Positions 1 through 8,702 of a stretch of 64,000 nucleotides of DNA are shown one piece after another. A program made the translations under genes and the position numbers. This DNA is from Enterococcus avium ATCC 14025 (GTDB lineage: Bacteria; Bacillota; Bacilli; Lactobacillales; Enterococcaceae): NCBI RefSeq assembly GCF_000406965.1, contig NZ_KE136363.1, positions 414,194 through 478,193 on the forward strand, given 5' to 3'. The first letter of the stretch is position 1. The number at the start of each line of letters is the position of its first letter. Under the pieces are notes generated by a model. The model saw nothing but the letters and a program-made list of their open reading frames with translations, did not search any database and was not told the DNA's origin.

Positions 1-411
1 AATCCAAAAGAATGTGTGAACTGTCCTCTGCTAAACCAATGTACCAAAAGTAAAAATCATCAACGAGTCATCACGAGACATGTTTGGGGAGATCTGATGG
101 ATGAAGTGGAACATCTTCGCCTAACGGATCTGAATAAATCAATTTACAAAAAACGGAAACAAACGATTGAACGAATATTTGCGGATGCAAAAGAAAAGCA
201 TGGGATGCGTTGGACCAAGTATCGAGGCTTGGAAAAAGTCGCGACGCATACGATGCTAGTGTTTGCTGCAATGAATTTAAAGAAATTAGCCACCTGGCTA
301 TGGAAAGGCAAGGAGCCTTTATTTTTTTGTTCAAAATTTCGAAAGAAATCAGATAAAAAGACGTCTCAAACTCAAATTACGAGTTCGAGACGTCTTTTGT
401 CTACAGTCTGA
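1..411 (+). mobile_element. Right end of an IS1182-type insertion sequence with the transposase C-terminus
   Basis: The reading frame is already open at base 1 and stops with TGA at 409-411, so only about the last 136 codons of a transposase are visible. The Cys-rich CPLLNQC segment, the VITRHVW block and the later ERIFADAKEKHGMRWTKYRG block are typical of the C-terminal part of IS1182-family (DDE) transposases. The last bases, GTCTACAGTCTGA, look like the terminal inverted repeat, and the stop codon lies inside it. The junction falls inside eutW, whose frame resumes at base 412. The other end and any target duplication lie outside the window. The family call is by recognition of the conserved blocks. 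Confidence 0.82.
360..398 (+). terminator. Hairpin at the IS right end, possible terminator
   Basis: GACGTCTC (360-367) pairs perfectly with GAGACGTC (387-394), with an inner ACTC/GAGT pairing, and is followed by TTTT. It overlaps the transposase 3' end. It may terminate transposase transcription and hinder readthrough into the eutW remnant. The short T tract makes termination strength uncertain. Confidence 0.5.
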
Positions 412-1728
412 ATCGATGTGTTCATCGATGTTTATAACGAAATGAAAAAAGAAGCATTGGTGATTTATCACAAGCGGCCAAAGACTCAAAAATCCTTATA
501 CAAACGCGATATTGTCGGCGAAGATGCCTTATTAAAAAATGAACCGGGGGCATTGAGAACCTTAGAAACGGGTCTAAACTCGGTGAAGCTCATGGCCGTC
601 AGCCAGGAAAACATTTTAATTCAGCAATCGGTTTTTCCAATCAAAAATAACGGAAAAACGATCGGCGTGATCATCCTGGAAAAGGGGGTAGCCGAAGACG
701 ATATAAAAGAAAGCAATGAACGAATTTCTGATAGGCTTCCGTCATCAGAAACTCTAAGTCACTTAGATCAATCCTTCGTCAATCAGCTGCCTGAGGCGAT
801 ACTCGTCTATGATAAGTATGGATTTTTAATTTCTAGCAATAAAGAAGCGAAGAACCTTTATCGCAGGTTAGGCTACAAAGATCGAATCAAGAATATGCAC
901 TACGATAATTTGACCCTTGATTACACAACCTTTGATTACATCATGTATCAAATCGGCCGGCAAGCTTCCAATCAAACGATTGAAAATGAAACAGCTTATT
1001 TGAGCTATTATTTTATCATTAAGAAGATCTGGATTGAAAAGGGCGGAAAATTATTAGTCATTATCCAGGATAATACCGATGTCAAAAGCAAAGAGGCCGA
1101 GATCATTTCCAAATCGGTTGTTATTAGAGAAATCCATCATCGTGTAAAGAATAATTTGCAGTCGATCGTCTCTTTATTAAGGATTCAAGAAAGAAGAACT
1201 AGCAGTTCAGAAGCCAAAAAAATTCTTCGGGAGAGCGTTTCACGGATTATGGCCATTGCGGCTTCTCACGAATTACTTTCTAAGCAGGTTGAAGATCAAG
1301 TTTCGCTGTATCAAACTCTGGAGGCAGTTGTCTTCAATTTTCGTCACATCATCCAAAGTTCGCCAGAGCGAGAAATTGACTTGACTTTAGATATTGACCA
1401 GGAGATTCAGGTTCTAAGTGATGAAATGGTCACCATCTCTTTGATTGTGAATGAATTGCTGCAAAATGTGTTCGATCATGCTTTTGACTCCCACCAATCG
1501 GGACAAGTAAGGATTATCGGCAAAAAGGAGAAGAGTTTAATCTCCATTACAGTCGAGGACAACGGGAAGGGCTTTGATCCAAAGGCGGATCACGGCGACA
1601 GTCTTGGATTAATGATCATCACTAGCTATGTAAAGGATAAATTAAAAGGCCGGATAAAAATTGAATCGGGGAGAAACGGTACAAAAGCCTGTTTCACCTT
1701 TGAAAATGACAACATTGACGTTGTTTAA
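412..1728 (+). pseudogene. eutW: eutW, ethanolamine sensor histidine kinase, 5' end lost to IS insertion
   Basis: EutW senses ethanolamine and phosphorylates the ANTAR regulator EutV. The visible product (436 aa from GTG 418) has a GAF-like N-terminal sensor region, a PAS-like region at about residues 120-220, a HisKA_2 phosphoacceptor motif (REIHHRVKNNLQ, His240/241), and HATPase N and G boxes (NELLQNVFDHAF, VEDNGKGF). Full-length relatives have roughly 35-40 more residues ahead of the FIDV-like segment, which here follows the IS end directly. Upstream of GTG 418 the frame meets the IS stop after two codons, and there is no good ribosome binding site, so the gene looks 5'-truncated. Translation from GTG 418 would leave the catalytic half intact, so residual activity cannot be excluded. 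Confidence 0.75.
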
Positions 1729-1790
1729 AAATTAAGCAAAGACGCTTAAGAAAGTGAAAAGAAATTTTCTCTTTTTTAAGCGTCTTTTTT
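1709..1790 (+). promoter_or_regulatory. EutV-type ANTAR dual-hairpin antitermination site with intrinsic terminator, upstream of eutA
   Basis: Hairpin P1 is ACAAC-ATTGAC-GTTGT (1709-1724), lying over the last codons of eutW. Hairpin P2 is TTAAGC-AAAGAC-GCTTAA (1732-1749). Both have hexanucleotide loops with A at position 1 and G at position 4, the known signature bound by ANTAR proteins such as EutV. The 3' arm of P2 is also the 5' arm of a long terminator (1740-1785, about 20 bp with one wobble and one mismatch, T tract to 1790). P2 and the terminator are therefore mutually exclusive. E. faecalis has an equivalent EutV site before eutA. Confidence 0.9.
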
Positions 1791-1813
1791 ATGTTTTGAC
1801 AGGAGGGTAGGCT

Positions 1814-3244
1814 TTGGGAAAAGAAAAAATGTTAACCGTTGGCATCGACTTAGGAACATCAACTACGCAGCTAGTCTTGTCGGAGCTAACGATCGAAAAT
1901 TACGCATCTGCCTTCTCAGTTCCCAGAATTACGATTTCTGAGAAGAAAGTCATTTATCGCAGTGAGATTATTTTTACACCTCTGATAAATCAAAAGGAAA
2001 TCGATGATGAACCCATCAAACGATTCGTGACCGAACAATACAAACAGGCAGGAATCGAAAAAGGTGATATCCAAATGGGTGCTGTCATTATTACAGGTGA
2101 GACGGCGAGAAAGACAAATGCTAGTAAAGTGTTGAAGGCACTCAGCGGTTATGCTGGAGACTTCGTAGTAGCCACTGCAGGACCGGATTTGGAAAGCATT
2201 ATTGCAGGAAAAGGGGCAGGAACGGAGAAGTTATCGAAGCAATACAAAGGAACCATTGTCAACTTAGATATTGGCGGAGGAACCACAAATTTAGCAGCCT
2301 TTAGAGACGGAGATACGTTAGATACAGCTTGCTTTGATATTGGCGGTCGCTTAATCAAAATAGACCCAAAAACACAGATCATCCAATACATTTCACCAAA
2401 GCTCAAACAAATCATCAAAGAGCAAAAGCTATTGATAGAAGAAGGTCAACCAGTAGAAAAGCAAGAGTTGAAAAAGGTCGTTGCAGAGTTAGTAACTGTT
2501 CTTGAAAACAGCGTGGGAATAGGAGAAAAAAGTGTCTATTATGATTTGCTGATGACTAACCATGGTTTAAAGCTGGATTACGATCTTACCTCTCTAACAT
2601 TTTCAGGCGGAGTCGCAGATTGTCTTGAAAGTCAGGAAAAGGATTGCTTCAAATATGGAGATATCGGTTTATTGTTAGGCCAGCAATTAAAAGAATCCAG
2701 ATTATTTTCAGAGCTGGAGATCCTGCCTTCCGAAGAAACGATTCGAGCAACGGTCGTCGGAGCTGGTTCTCATACTGCTGAGGTGAGCGGAAGTACCATT
2801 TCCTATACAGAAAAGTTATTGCCATTAAAAAATTTACCGATTCTGAAGCTTTCGAAAAATGATGAAACACAAAACACAGAACAGATGGCGCTTCAAATTA
2901 AGGAAAAACTGAATTGGCATCGGTTGGAAGATGATTTGTCGCAAATCGTTCTAGCTATTGAAGGGAAAAAGAACCCCAGTTTTATCGAAATTCAAAGATA
3001 CGCAACCGGAATTGTTAAAGGATTGAAGCCATTGATTGATGAAAAATTCCCCTTGATTGTACTTGTTAAAGAAGATATGGCTAAAGCTTTAGGGCATAGT
3101 CTCTTTGCCCAGCTGCCAAGGAGTTATCCCTTTGTCTGTCTGGATTCAATCTTAGTTGAAAACGGCGATTATATTGATATCGGAAAACCAGTGGCTGGCG
3201 GAGCCGTTCTGCCAGTGATTGTTAAAACACTAGTATTTAATTAA
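1814..3244 (+). CDS. eutA: EutA, ethanolamine ammonia-lyase reactivating factor
   Basis: EutA is an ATP-dependent chaperone that exchanges damaged cobalamin on the EutBC lyase for fresh cofactor. The 476-aa protein has the actin-like ATPase phosphate motifs VGIDLGTSTTQLV near the N-terminus and NLDIGGGTTNLA near residue 150. The TTG start at 1814 is chosen because AGGAGGG (1801-1807) sits 6 bases upstream; ATG 1829 is the alternative. It is the first gene after the EutV-type antitermination site, and eutB follows 16 bases later. Length matches the family. Confidence 0.95.
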   Translation: MGKEKMLTVGIDLGTSTTQLVLSELTIENYASAFSVPRITISEKKVIYRSEIIFTPLINQKEIDDEPIKRFVTEQYKQAGIEKGDIQMGAVIITGETARKTNASKVLKALSGYAGDFVVATAGPDLESIIAGKGAGTEKLSKQYKGTIVNLDIGGGTTNLAAFRDGDTLDTACFDIGGRLIKIDPKTQIIQYISPKLKQIIKEQKLLIEEGQPVEKQELKKVVAELVTVLENSVGIGEKSVYYDLLMTNHGLKLDYDLTSLTFSGGVADCLESQEKDCFKYGDIGLLLGQQLKESRLFSELEILPSEETIRATVVGAGSHTAEVSGSTISYTEKLLPLKNLPILKLSKNDETQNTEQMALQIKEKLNWHRLEDDLSQIVLAIEGKKNPSFIEIQRYATGIVKGLKPLIDEKFPLIVLVKEDMAKALGHSLFAQLPRSYPFVCLDSILVENGDYIDIGKPVAGGAVLPVIVKTLVFN

Positions 3245-3260
3245 AAGGAGTGAAATAGAA

Positions 3261-4625
3261 ATGATTTTGAAAACCATGCTTTTTGGTAAGACTTATCAGT
3301 TTCGAAGCGTTAAGGAAGTTCTAGCCAAAGCTAATGAAGAAAAATCCGGCGATAAGCTGGCAGGAGTAGCGGCTGAAAGCTCCGAGGAACGAATTGCTGC
3401 TAAAGTAGTTCTCGCGCAATTAACTTTAGAGGATTTATTTAATCATCCAGTTGTTGATTATGATGAAGACGAGGTAACGAGAATTATCGTTGATCAAGTC
3501 AACCTTAAGATTTTTGATTCAATTAAACACTGGACCGTGGAGGAGCTTAGGGAATGGATTCTATCTGATAAAACAGGTGACTTTGATATTAAACGAATAT
3601 CCAGAGGTTTAACAGCTGAAATGATAGCAGCGGTTTGTAAATTAATGTCGAATATGGATTTGATTGTTGGTGCTAAGAAGATCAAAATCCAAAAAACTGC
3701 GAACACCACCATCGGAAAAACAGGAACATTTTCTGCTCGTCTGCAGCCGAATCATCCTACTGATAATGTGGATGGAATCATGGCTTCGGTCATGGAGGGA
3801 TTGTCATACGGTGTCGGTGATGCTGTTATCGGTCTAAATCCCGTAGATGATTCAACTGAAAGTGTCGTGCGTATCCTTAATAAGTTTGAAGAATTCAGAA
3901 GTGAATGGGACATTCCGACACAGACCTGTGTGCTCGCCCATGTAACGACGCAAATGGAGGCGATTCGCCAAGGGGCTCCAACAGGACTAGTCTTCCAATC
4001 AATTGCAGGTTCAGAAAAGGGCAACACGGCCTTTGGAATTAGCGGCGGTTTAATTCAAGAGGCACGGGATTTAGTCTTACAACAGGGACAAGCAGTAGGG
4101 CCAAACGTAATGTATTTTGAAACAGGACAAGGTTCTGAGCTTTCCTCAGAAGCCAACTTTGGGGCAGATCAGGTTACGATGGAAGCTCGCTGCTATGGGT
4201 TTGCTAAAAAATATGACCCTTTTATTGTCAACACCGTTGTAGGTTTTATTGGGCCAGAATATCTTTATGACTCCAAACAGGTTATTCGAGCAGGTCTAGA
4301 AGATCACTTTATGGGCAAGCTAACAGGCATTTCAATGGGCTGTGATGTCTGCTATACCAATCACATGAAGGCTGATCAAAATGATATGGAAAATCTTACC
4401 GTCCTGCTAGCCGCAGCTGGTTGTACGTATATCATGGGAATTCCTCATGGGGATGATGTCATGCTGAATTACCAAACCACCGGCTTCCATGAAACAGCGA
4501 CGATACGCGAAATGTTCAATTTAAGACCAATCAAGGAGTTTGAAGAATGGTTGGAAAAAATGGGCATTATGGAAAATGGCAAGCTGACTCAACGAGCTGG
4601 CGATGCCTCATTATTTCTTAAATAA
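3261..4625 (+). CDS. eutB: EutB, ethanolamine ammonia-lyase large subunit
   Basis: Catalytic TIM-barrel subunit of the adenosylcobalamin-dependent lyase that splits ethanolamine into acetaldehyde and ammonia inside the microcompartment. At 454 aa it has the usual length. Strongly conserved EutB blocks are present, including GSEKGNTAFGISGGLIQEA and YFETGQGSELSSEANFGADQV in the middle and MGIPHGDDVMLNYQTTGFHE near the C-terminus. The ATG at 3261 has AAAAGGAG upstream. It is followed closely by eutC, its obligate partner. Confidence 0.97.
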   Translation: MILKTMLFGKTYQFRSVKEVLAKANEEKSGDKLAGVAAESSEERIAAKVVLAQLTLEDLFNHPVVDYDEDEVTRIIVDQVNLKIFDSIKHWTVEELREWILSDKTGDFDIKRISRGLTAEMIAAVCKLMSNMDLIVGAKKIKIQKTANTTIGKTGTFSARLQPNHPTDNVDGIMASVMEGLSYGVGDAVIGLNPVDDSTESVVRILNKFEEFRSEWDIPTQTCVLAHVTTQMEAIRQGAPTGLVFQSIAGSEKGNTAFGISGGLIQEARDLVLQQGQAVGPNVMYFETGQGSELSSEANFGADQVTMEARCYGFAKKYDPFIVNTVVGFIGPEYLYDSKQVIRAGLEDHFMGKLTGISMGCDVCYTNHMKADQNDMENLTVLLAAAGCTYIMGIPHGDDVMLNYQTTGFHETATIREMFNLRPIKEFEEWLEKMGIMENGKLTQRAGDASLFLK

Positions 4626-4640
4626 GAGAGGGTGAAGAAA

Positions 4641-5546
4641 ATGAACGAACAAGATATCAAGAAAATGGTGGAATCAATTTTAACCGATTTAGTGGATCAG
4701 CAAGGAAATACGGCAGTAGCAACTAAAAATGTTACGGAAGCAGCCAATGATAAAGTATCCGAAAACGTCGATGAGAATTGTAGTATCGCGGACATTACAG
4801 AAGTCGATTTAAAAAAACAACTGTTAGTGACTGAATCAAATGATGCAGATGGCTATTTGAAAATGAAATCCTTTACGCCGGCACGCATCGGCGTCGGTCG
4901 TGCGGGACAACGTTATATGACTCAATCCGTCTTGCGCTTTCGAGCAGATCATGCTGCCGCACAAGATGCAGTGTTTTCAGATGTTTCAGAGGAATTAATT
5001 AAAGAGTTGAACTTATTTCCGACTCAAACCATTTGCCAAAGTAAAGATGAGTATTTAACCAGACCAGATTATGGTCGAGTTTTCGATGAAACCAATTGCG
5101 AACTGATCAAAGACAAATGCCAAAAAGGCGCTAAATTACAAATTGTCGTTGGTGATGGCCTTAGCTCAGCGGCAATAGAAGCCAACGTCAAAGAAATTCT
5201 CCCGTCTATTAAACAAGGCTTAAAAATGTATGATCTGGATTTTGACCAAGTACTATTTGTTAAATACTGCCGCGTTCCTGCAATGGATAAAATTGCGGAA
5301 TTAACCGAAGCAGAGGTTGTTTGCTTGCTTGTTGGAGAGCGGCCTGGTTTGGTAACCGCGGAATCCATGAGTGCCTATATCGCTTATCGTCCGACAGTTG
5401 GAATGCCAGAAGCACGCCGAACGGTGATTTCCAATATTCATAAAGGCGGGACTCCTGCTGTTGAAGCGGGTGCTTATATTGCCGAGCTGATCCATAAAAT
5501 GTTGCAGAAAAAGAAATCCGGAATTGATTTGAAGGAAGCGGAATAG
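4641..5546 (+). CDS. eutC: EutC, ethanolamine ammonia-lyase small subunit
   Basis: Small subunit that completes the cobalamin site of EutBC. From ATG 4641 the protein is 301 aa. A GTG at 4632 in the same frame is less likely, because the AGAGAGGG site lies at 4624-4632, 8 bases before the ATG. The N-terminal [14 protein letters not shown] helix is typical of EutC and in related proteins directs the enzyme to the shell. The catalytic domain starts near residue 75 ([17 protein letters not shown]) and contains [15 protein letters not shown] and [20 protein letters not shown], both family hallmarks. A low-complexity linker of about 40 residues joins the two parts. Confidence 0.96.
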   Translation: MNEQDIKKMVESILTDLVDQQGNTAVATKNVTEAANDKVSENVDENCSIADITEVDLKKQLLVTESNDADGYLKMKSFTPARIGVGRAGQRYMTQSVLRFRADHAAAQDAVFSDVSEELIKELNLFPTQTICQSKDEYLTRPDYGRVFDETNCELIKDKCQKGAKLQIVVGDGLSSAAIEANVKEILPSIKQGLKMYDLDFDQVLFVKYCRVPAMDKIAELTEAEVVCLLVGERPGLVTAESMSAYIAYRPTVGMPEARRTVISNIHKGGTPAVEAGAYIAELIHKMLQKKKSGIDLKEAE

Positions 5547-5563
5547 CCGAAGGAGGGAAAGAA

Positions 5564-6217
5564 ATGAGAAATGATCGTTTAGGAGCAAACGTCCTAAGTG
5601 TAAAAATGATCGCCAATGCTGACGAGGACTTGGCAAAACAGTTTGACCTGCCAAAAGGAATGAAATCATTGGGCATCATTACTTCTGATTGCGATGATGT
5701 GACTTATGTCGCACTGGATGAAGCCACGAAGGCTGCCGAAGTCGAAGTTGTTTATGCTAAAAGTATGTACGGAGGAGCTGGAAATGCTTCAACAAAATTA
5801 GCGGGTGAAGTGATCGGGATCCTAGCTGGTCCCAGTCCAGCAGAAGTGAGCAGTGGTTTAGCCATCGCTATTCAAGTCATCGAAAATGAGGCGAGCTTTA
5901 TCAGTGCCAATGATGATGATAGCATTCCATACTTTGCTCATGTGATTTCACGTTCTGGCCGTTTTCTATCCAAAGAAGCTAATGTCACTGAAGGAGAAGC
6001 GATCGCTTACTTGATCGCGCCGCCACTAGAAGCGATGCTAGGTTTAGACGCGGCTCTTAAAGCAGCAGATGTAAAAATGGGCGTCTTTTATGGACCACCA
6101 TCAGAAACTAATTTCGGTGGCGCCTTGTTATCTGGTACGCAATCAGCATGTAAAGCAGCTTGTAACGCTTTTGCCCAAACCGTTCAAAATGTGGCAGCTG
6201 ACCCCAAGGATTATTAA
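5564..6217 (+). CDS. eutL: EutL, trimeric microcompartment shell protein
   Basis: EutL has two fused BMC domains (217 aa) and forms flat trimers in the shell, whose pore can open or close and may pass ethanolamine. The N-terminal LGANVLSVKMIANAD, the YAKSMYGGAGNASTKLAGEVIGILAGPSPAEV block and the C-terminal FYGPPSETNFGGALLSGTQSACKAA block are characteristic. The start has GGAGGG upstream. It lies between the lyase genes and the other shell genes. Confidence 0.96.
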   Translation: MRNDRLGANVLSVKMIANADEDLAKQFDLPKGMKSLGIITSDCDDVTYVALDEATKAAEVEVVYAKSMYGGAGNASTKLAGEVIGILAGPSPAEVSSGLAIAIQVIENEASFISANDDDSIPYFAHVISRSGRFLSKEANVTEGEAIAYLIAPPLEAMLGLDAALKAADVKMGVFYGPPSETNFGGALLSGTQSACKAACNAFAQTVQNVAADPKDY

Positions 6218-6231
6218 GGATGTGATACTAG

Positions 6232-6813
6232 ATGACAGCACTAGGAATGATCGAAGTCCGCGGGTATTTAGGAGCAGTTAGTGTTGCCGATACAGCACTC
6301 AAGGCGGCCAATGTAACGTTGAATAACGCGGAAGTCATTCGAGGCGGTATAACGACCATTCAATTAACTGGCGATGTAGCGGCGGTAAATGCAGCGGTAG
6401 AGGCGGCGACACAAATGGCAAAAACTTTAAATTGCCTTCTGTCTAGTCATGTAATTGCTCGTTTAGATGAGCAAACTAAAGCTTTGATGAGGGAGCCAGA
6501 ACAAACAACTTCTCAAACGAATAGTGAAGAAATACCAGAAGAAACGACTCATCAAGAAATGAATGAGAAAGAAACTGCTGAAGCAACCACTATAGAAGCA
6601 AAGATTCCCGACCAGCCCATTATCCGCGAAAATGTTGAAGATGAAGGGTTGAAGAAAAAATTAGTAGATAAAAAAGTTTCTGAGTTGCGAACGATCGCCT
6701 ATAAAATGAATCTCCGATCACTGACGAAAAAGGAAATCAAATTTGCAACAAAAGAAAGCTTAATCAAGGCCATTTTAATGGAATCCGAGGGGAGTGAAAG
6801 TGATTGGGATTAA
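6232..6813 (+). CDS. BMC shell protein with C-terminal SAP/HTH-like domain (EutK-like)
   Basis: Residues 1 to about 85 form a BMC domain (TALGMIEVRGYLGAVSVADTALKAANVTL) closely resembling EutM. An acidic, Glu/Thr-rich linker of about 50 residues leads to a basic helical C-terminal segment (about 142-185, KKLVDKKVSELRTIAYKMNL...KESLIKAILM) that resembles SAP or Rho-N helix-extension-helix modules. Enterobacterial EutK has the same plan, a BMC domain plus a nucleic-acid-binding-like domain, so this is its likely counterpart. Nucleic-acid binding is inferred from fold resemblance only. Its 3' end overlaps the eutE start by 10 bases. Confidence 0.85.
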   Translation: MTALGMIEVRGYLGAVSVADTALKAANVTLNNAEVIRGGITTIQLTGDVAAVNAAVEAATQMAKTLNCLLSSHVIARLDEQTKALMREPEQTTSQTNSEEIPEETTHQEMNEKETAEATTIEAKIPDQPIIRENVEDEGLKKKLVDKKVSELRTIAYKMNLRSLTKKEIKFATKESLIKAILMESEGSESDWD

Positions 6814-8270
6814 TCGACAAAGATTTACAATCGATTCAAGAAGTTAGAAATTTGATCCATGAAGCCAAAAAAGCACAAAAAACACTAGCGGGCTTGTCAC
6901 AGCAACAAATTGATCGTATCTGTCAGGCTATTTCTGAAGAAACCTATAACCAACGGGAAAAACTAGCGAAAATGGCTAATCAGGAAACTGGTTTTGGCAT
7001 TTGGCAGGATAAAGTGATCAAAAATAGCTTCGCGTCAAAAACAGTTTATGAATATATTAAGGATCTGAGAACAGTTGGCGTAATTAAAGAAGATGTGGAA
7101 AACAGAATTACAGAGATAGCTGTACCAGTAGGCGTGATCGCCGGTTTGATTCCTTCAACCAACCCAACATCAACCGTGATTTATAAAGCCCTGATTGCTC
7201 TTAAGGCAGCCAATAGTATTATTTTTTCACCACATCCTAATGCGTTAGGATGCATCACAGAGACAGTCAAAATTATTCAAACAGTTTTAGAAAAAGAAGG
7301 AATACCAAAAGCCTGTGTATCCGTTATGACCATGCCTACCATGGAAGGAACTCATGAACTTATGGTCAATAAAGACACAAATTTGATTCTAGCAACCGGC
7401 GGAAACGCCATGGTGAAAGCGGCCTATTCTTCAGGCACGCCAGCAATTGGGGTTGGACCAGGAAATGGACCAGCCTATATCGAGCGCAGCGCTGATATCA
7501 AGCTAGCAGTCAAACGAATTATGGATTCAAAAACCTTCGACAACGGAACGATTTGTGCCTCCGAACAGTCGATTATTGTGGAGACGGCTAATGAAAAAGA
7601 GGTTCGAGCTGAATTAGTCCATCAGGGAGCATATTTTTTATCTGAGGAAGAAGCGGCAAAGCTAGCCAAATTTATTCTACGATCAAATGGAACTATGAAT
7701 CCACAAATAGTCGGAAAATCTGTTCAACATATCGCCGATCTTTCAGGTTTTACTATTCCGAAGAGCTGCCGCTTAATCGTGGCCAACGAAAAACATGTCG
7801 GACCAAAATATCCATATTCCAGAGAGAAATTAGCACCGATCATCGCTTTTTATACAGTTGAAAATTGGCAAGCCGCCTGCGATCTTTCAAAAGAAATTTT
7901 GAAGGAAGAAGGCGCTGGACATACGATGGTCATTCACACCGAAAACAGGAAGGTTATTCAAGCTTTTGGCTTAGAAAAGCCCGTCTCGCGTTTATTAGTG
8001 AATACGCCAGCAGCGCTAGGCGGTATCGGCGGAACGACCAATCTAGTCCCCGCTCTCACACTAGGCTGCGGTAGCATCGGAGGAAGCTCTACCTCCGATA
8101 ACATTGGTCCGCAGCATCTATTCAATTTAAGACGGGTTGCTTATGGAACCACAGAGTTAGAAGAGATTCGTAGTAATGAAACGTCGACAAATGAGGAAGC
8201 ATCCCCAATAACAGCTAACGAAGAATTAATTAATACGTTAGTGTCACAAATTTTAGCACGGTTACAATAA
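6804..8270 (+). CDS. eutE: EutE, CoA-acylating acetaldehyde dehydrogenase
   Basis: Converts acetaldehyde, CoA and NAD+ to acetyl-CoA inside the microcompartment. The 488-aa protein has an N-terminal helical extension of the kind used for encapsulation, the aldehyde dehydrogenase block GVIAGLIPSTNPTSTVIYKAL, the cofactor loop ATGGNAMVKAAYSSGTPAIGVGPGN, and the catalytic Cys251 in FDNGTICASEQS. The TTG start at 6804 overlaps the preceding gene, and GAGGGGAG lies about 9 bases upstream. The C-terminus carries an extra tail of about 35 residues after the conserved RVAYG region. Confidence 0.95.
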   Translation: MGLIDKDLQSIQEVRNLIHEAKKAQKTLAGLSQQQIDRICQAISEETYNQREKLAKMANQETGFGIWQDKVIKNSFASKTVYEYIKDLRTVGVIKEDVENRITEIAVPVGVIAGLIPSTNPTSTVIYKALIALKAANSIIFSPHPNALGCITETVKIIQTVLEKEGIPKACVSVMTMPTMEGTHELMVNKDTNLILATGGNAMVKAAYSSGTPAIGVGPGNGPAYIERSADIKLAVKRIMDSKTFDNGTICASEQSIIVETANEKEVRAELVHQGAYFLSEEEAAKLAKFILRSNGTMNPQIVGKSVQHIADLSGFTIPKSCRLIVANEKHVGPKYPYSREKLAPIIAFYTVENWQAACDLSKEILKEEGAGHTMVIHTENRKVIQAFGLEKPVSRLLVNTPAALGGIGGTTNLVPALTLGCGSIGGSSTSDNIGPQHLFNLRRVAYGTTELEEIRSNETSTNEEASPITANEELINTLVSQILARLQ

Positions 8271-8312
8271 TTTGAAAAAATTTTAACAATAAACTTTTAG
8301 GAGGAAATAATA

Positions 8313-8600
8313 ATGTCTAGTACAAACGCTTTAGGAATGATCGAAACAAGAGGATTAGTAGGTGCAGTAGAAGCAGCAGATGCTATGGTGAAGGCAGCAA
8401 ACGTAACATTGATGGGCAAAGAGCAGGTTGGCGGTGGATTGGTGACAGTCATGGTTCGCGGCGATGTAGGTGCGGTAAAAGCAGCCACCGATGCAGGAGC
8501 CGCTGCGGCAGAGCGAGTAGGAGAACTACTGTCTGTTCATGTGATTCCACGTCCTCATACCGAAGTTGATGCAATTCTACCAAAAATGATTCAAGAGTAA
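8313..8600 (+). CDS. eutM: EutM, major hexameric microcompartment shell protein
   Basis: A 95-aa single BMC domain ([31 protein letters not shown]) of canonical length and sequence, forming the hexagonal facets of the shell. A strong AGGAGG precedes the ATG. A stable hairpin follows the gene and may protect its mRNA, as expected for a protein needed in many copies. Confidence 0.96.
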   Translation: MSSTNALGMIETRGLVGAVEAADAMVKAANVTLMGKEQVGGGLVTVMVRGDVGAVKAATDAGAAAAERVGELLSVHVIPRPHTEVDAILPKMIQE

Positions 8601-8628
8601 GTCTCCTAACAAACACATGAATAATTTT

Positions 8629-8665
8629 ACTCAAAAGCGTAGTGCCTTTCACAGCGCTTTTGAGT
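8629..8665 (+). other. Intercistronic hairpin between eutM and pduL
   Basis: ACTCAAAAGCG (8629-8639) pairs perfectly with CGCTTTTGAGT (8655-8665), with a further GTG/CAC pair inside. No T tract follows, so it is not a clear terminator. It may be an mRNA-stabilising or processing element that raises eutM over downstream genes. That role is inferred. Confidence 0.55.
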
Positions 8666-8702
8666 TCCAGTAAAAAGATTCTTGAATGAAGGAGGCTAAA
8701 AT

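Noticed and set aside
4632-4640. GTG start for eutC
   Set aside because: It would overlap the ribosome binding site; ATG 4641 has correct spacing and the usual EutC N-terminus.
5260-5679. Minus-strand open frame of 139 codons across eutC/eutL
   Set aside because: It is antisense to two clearly real genes, has no ribosome binding site and no recognisable protein features.
8270-8312. Second EutV site before eutM
   Set aside because: The gap has no hexaloop hairpins and no terminator.
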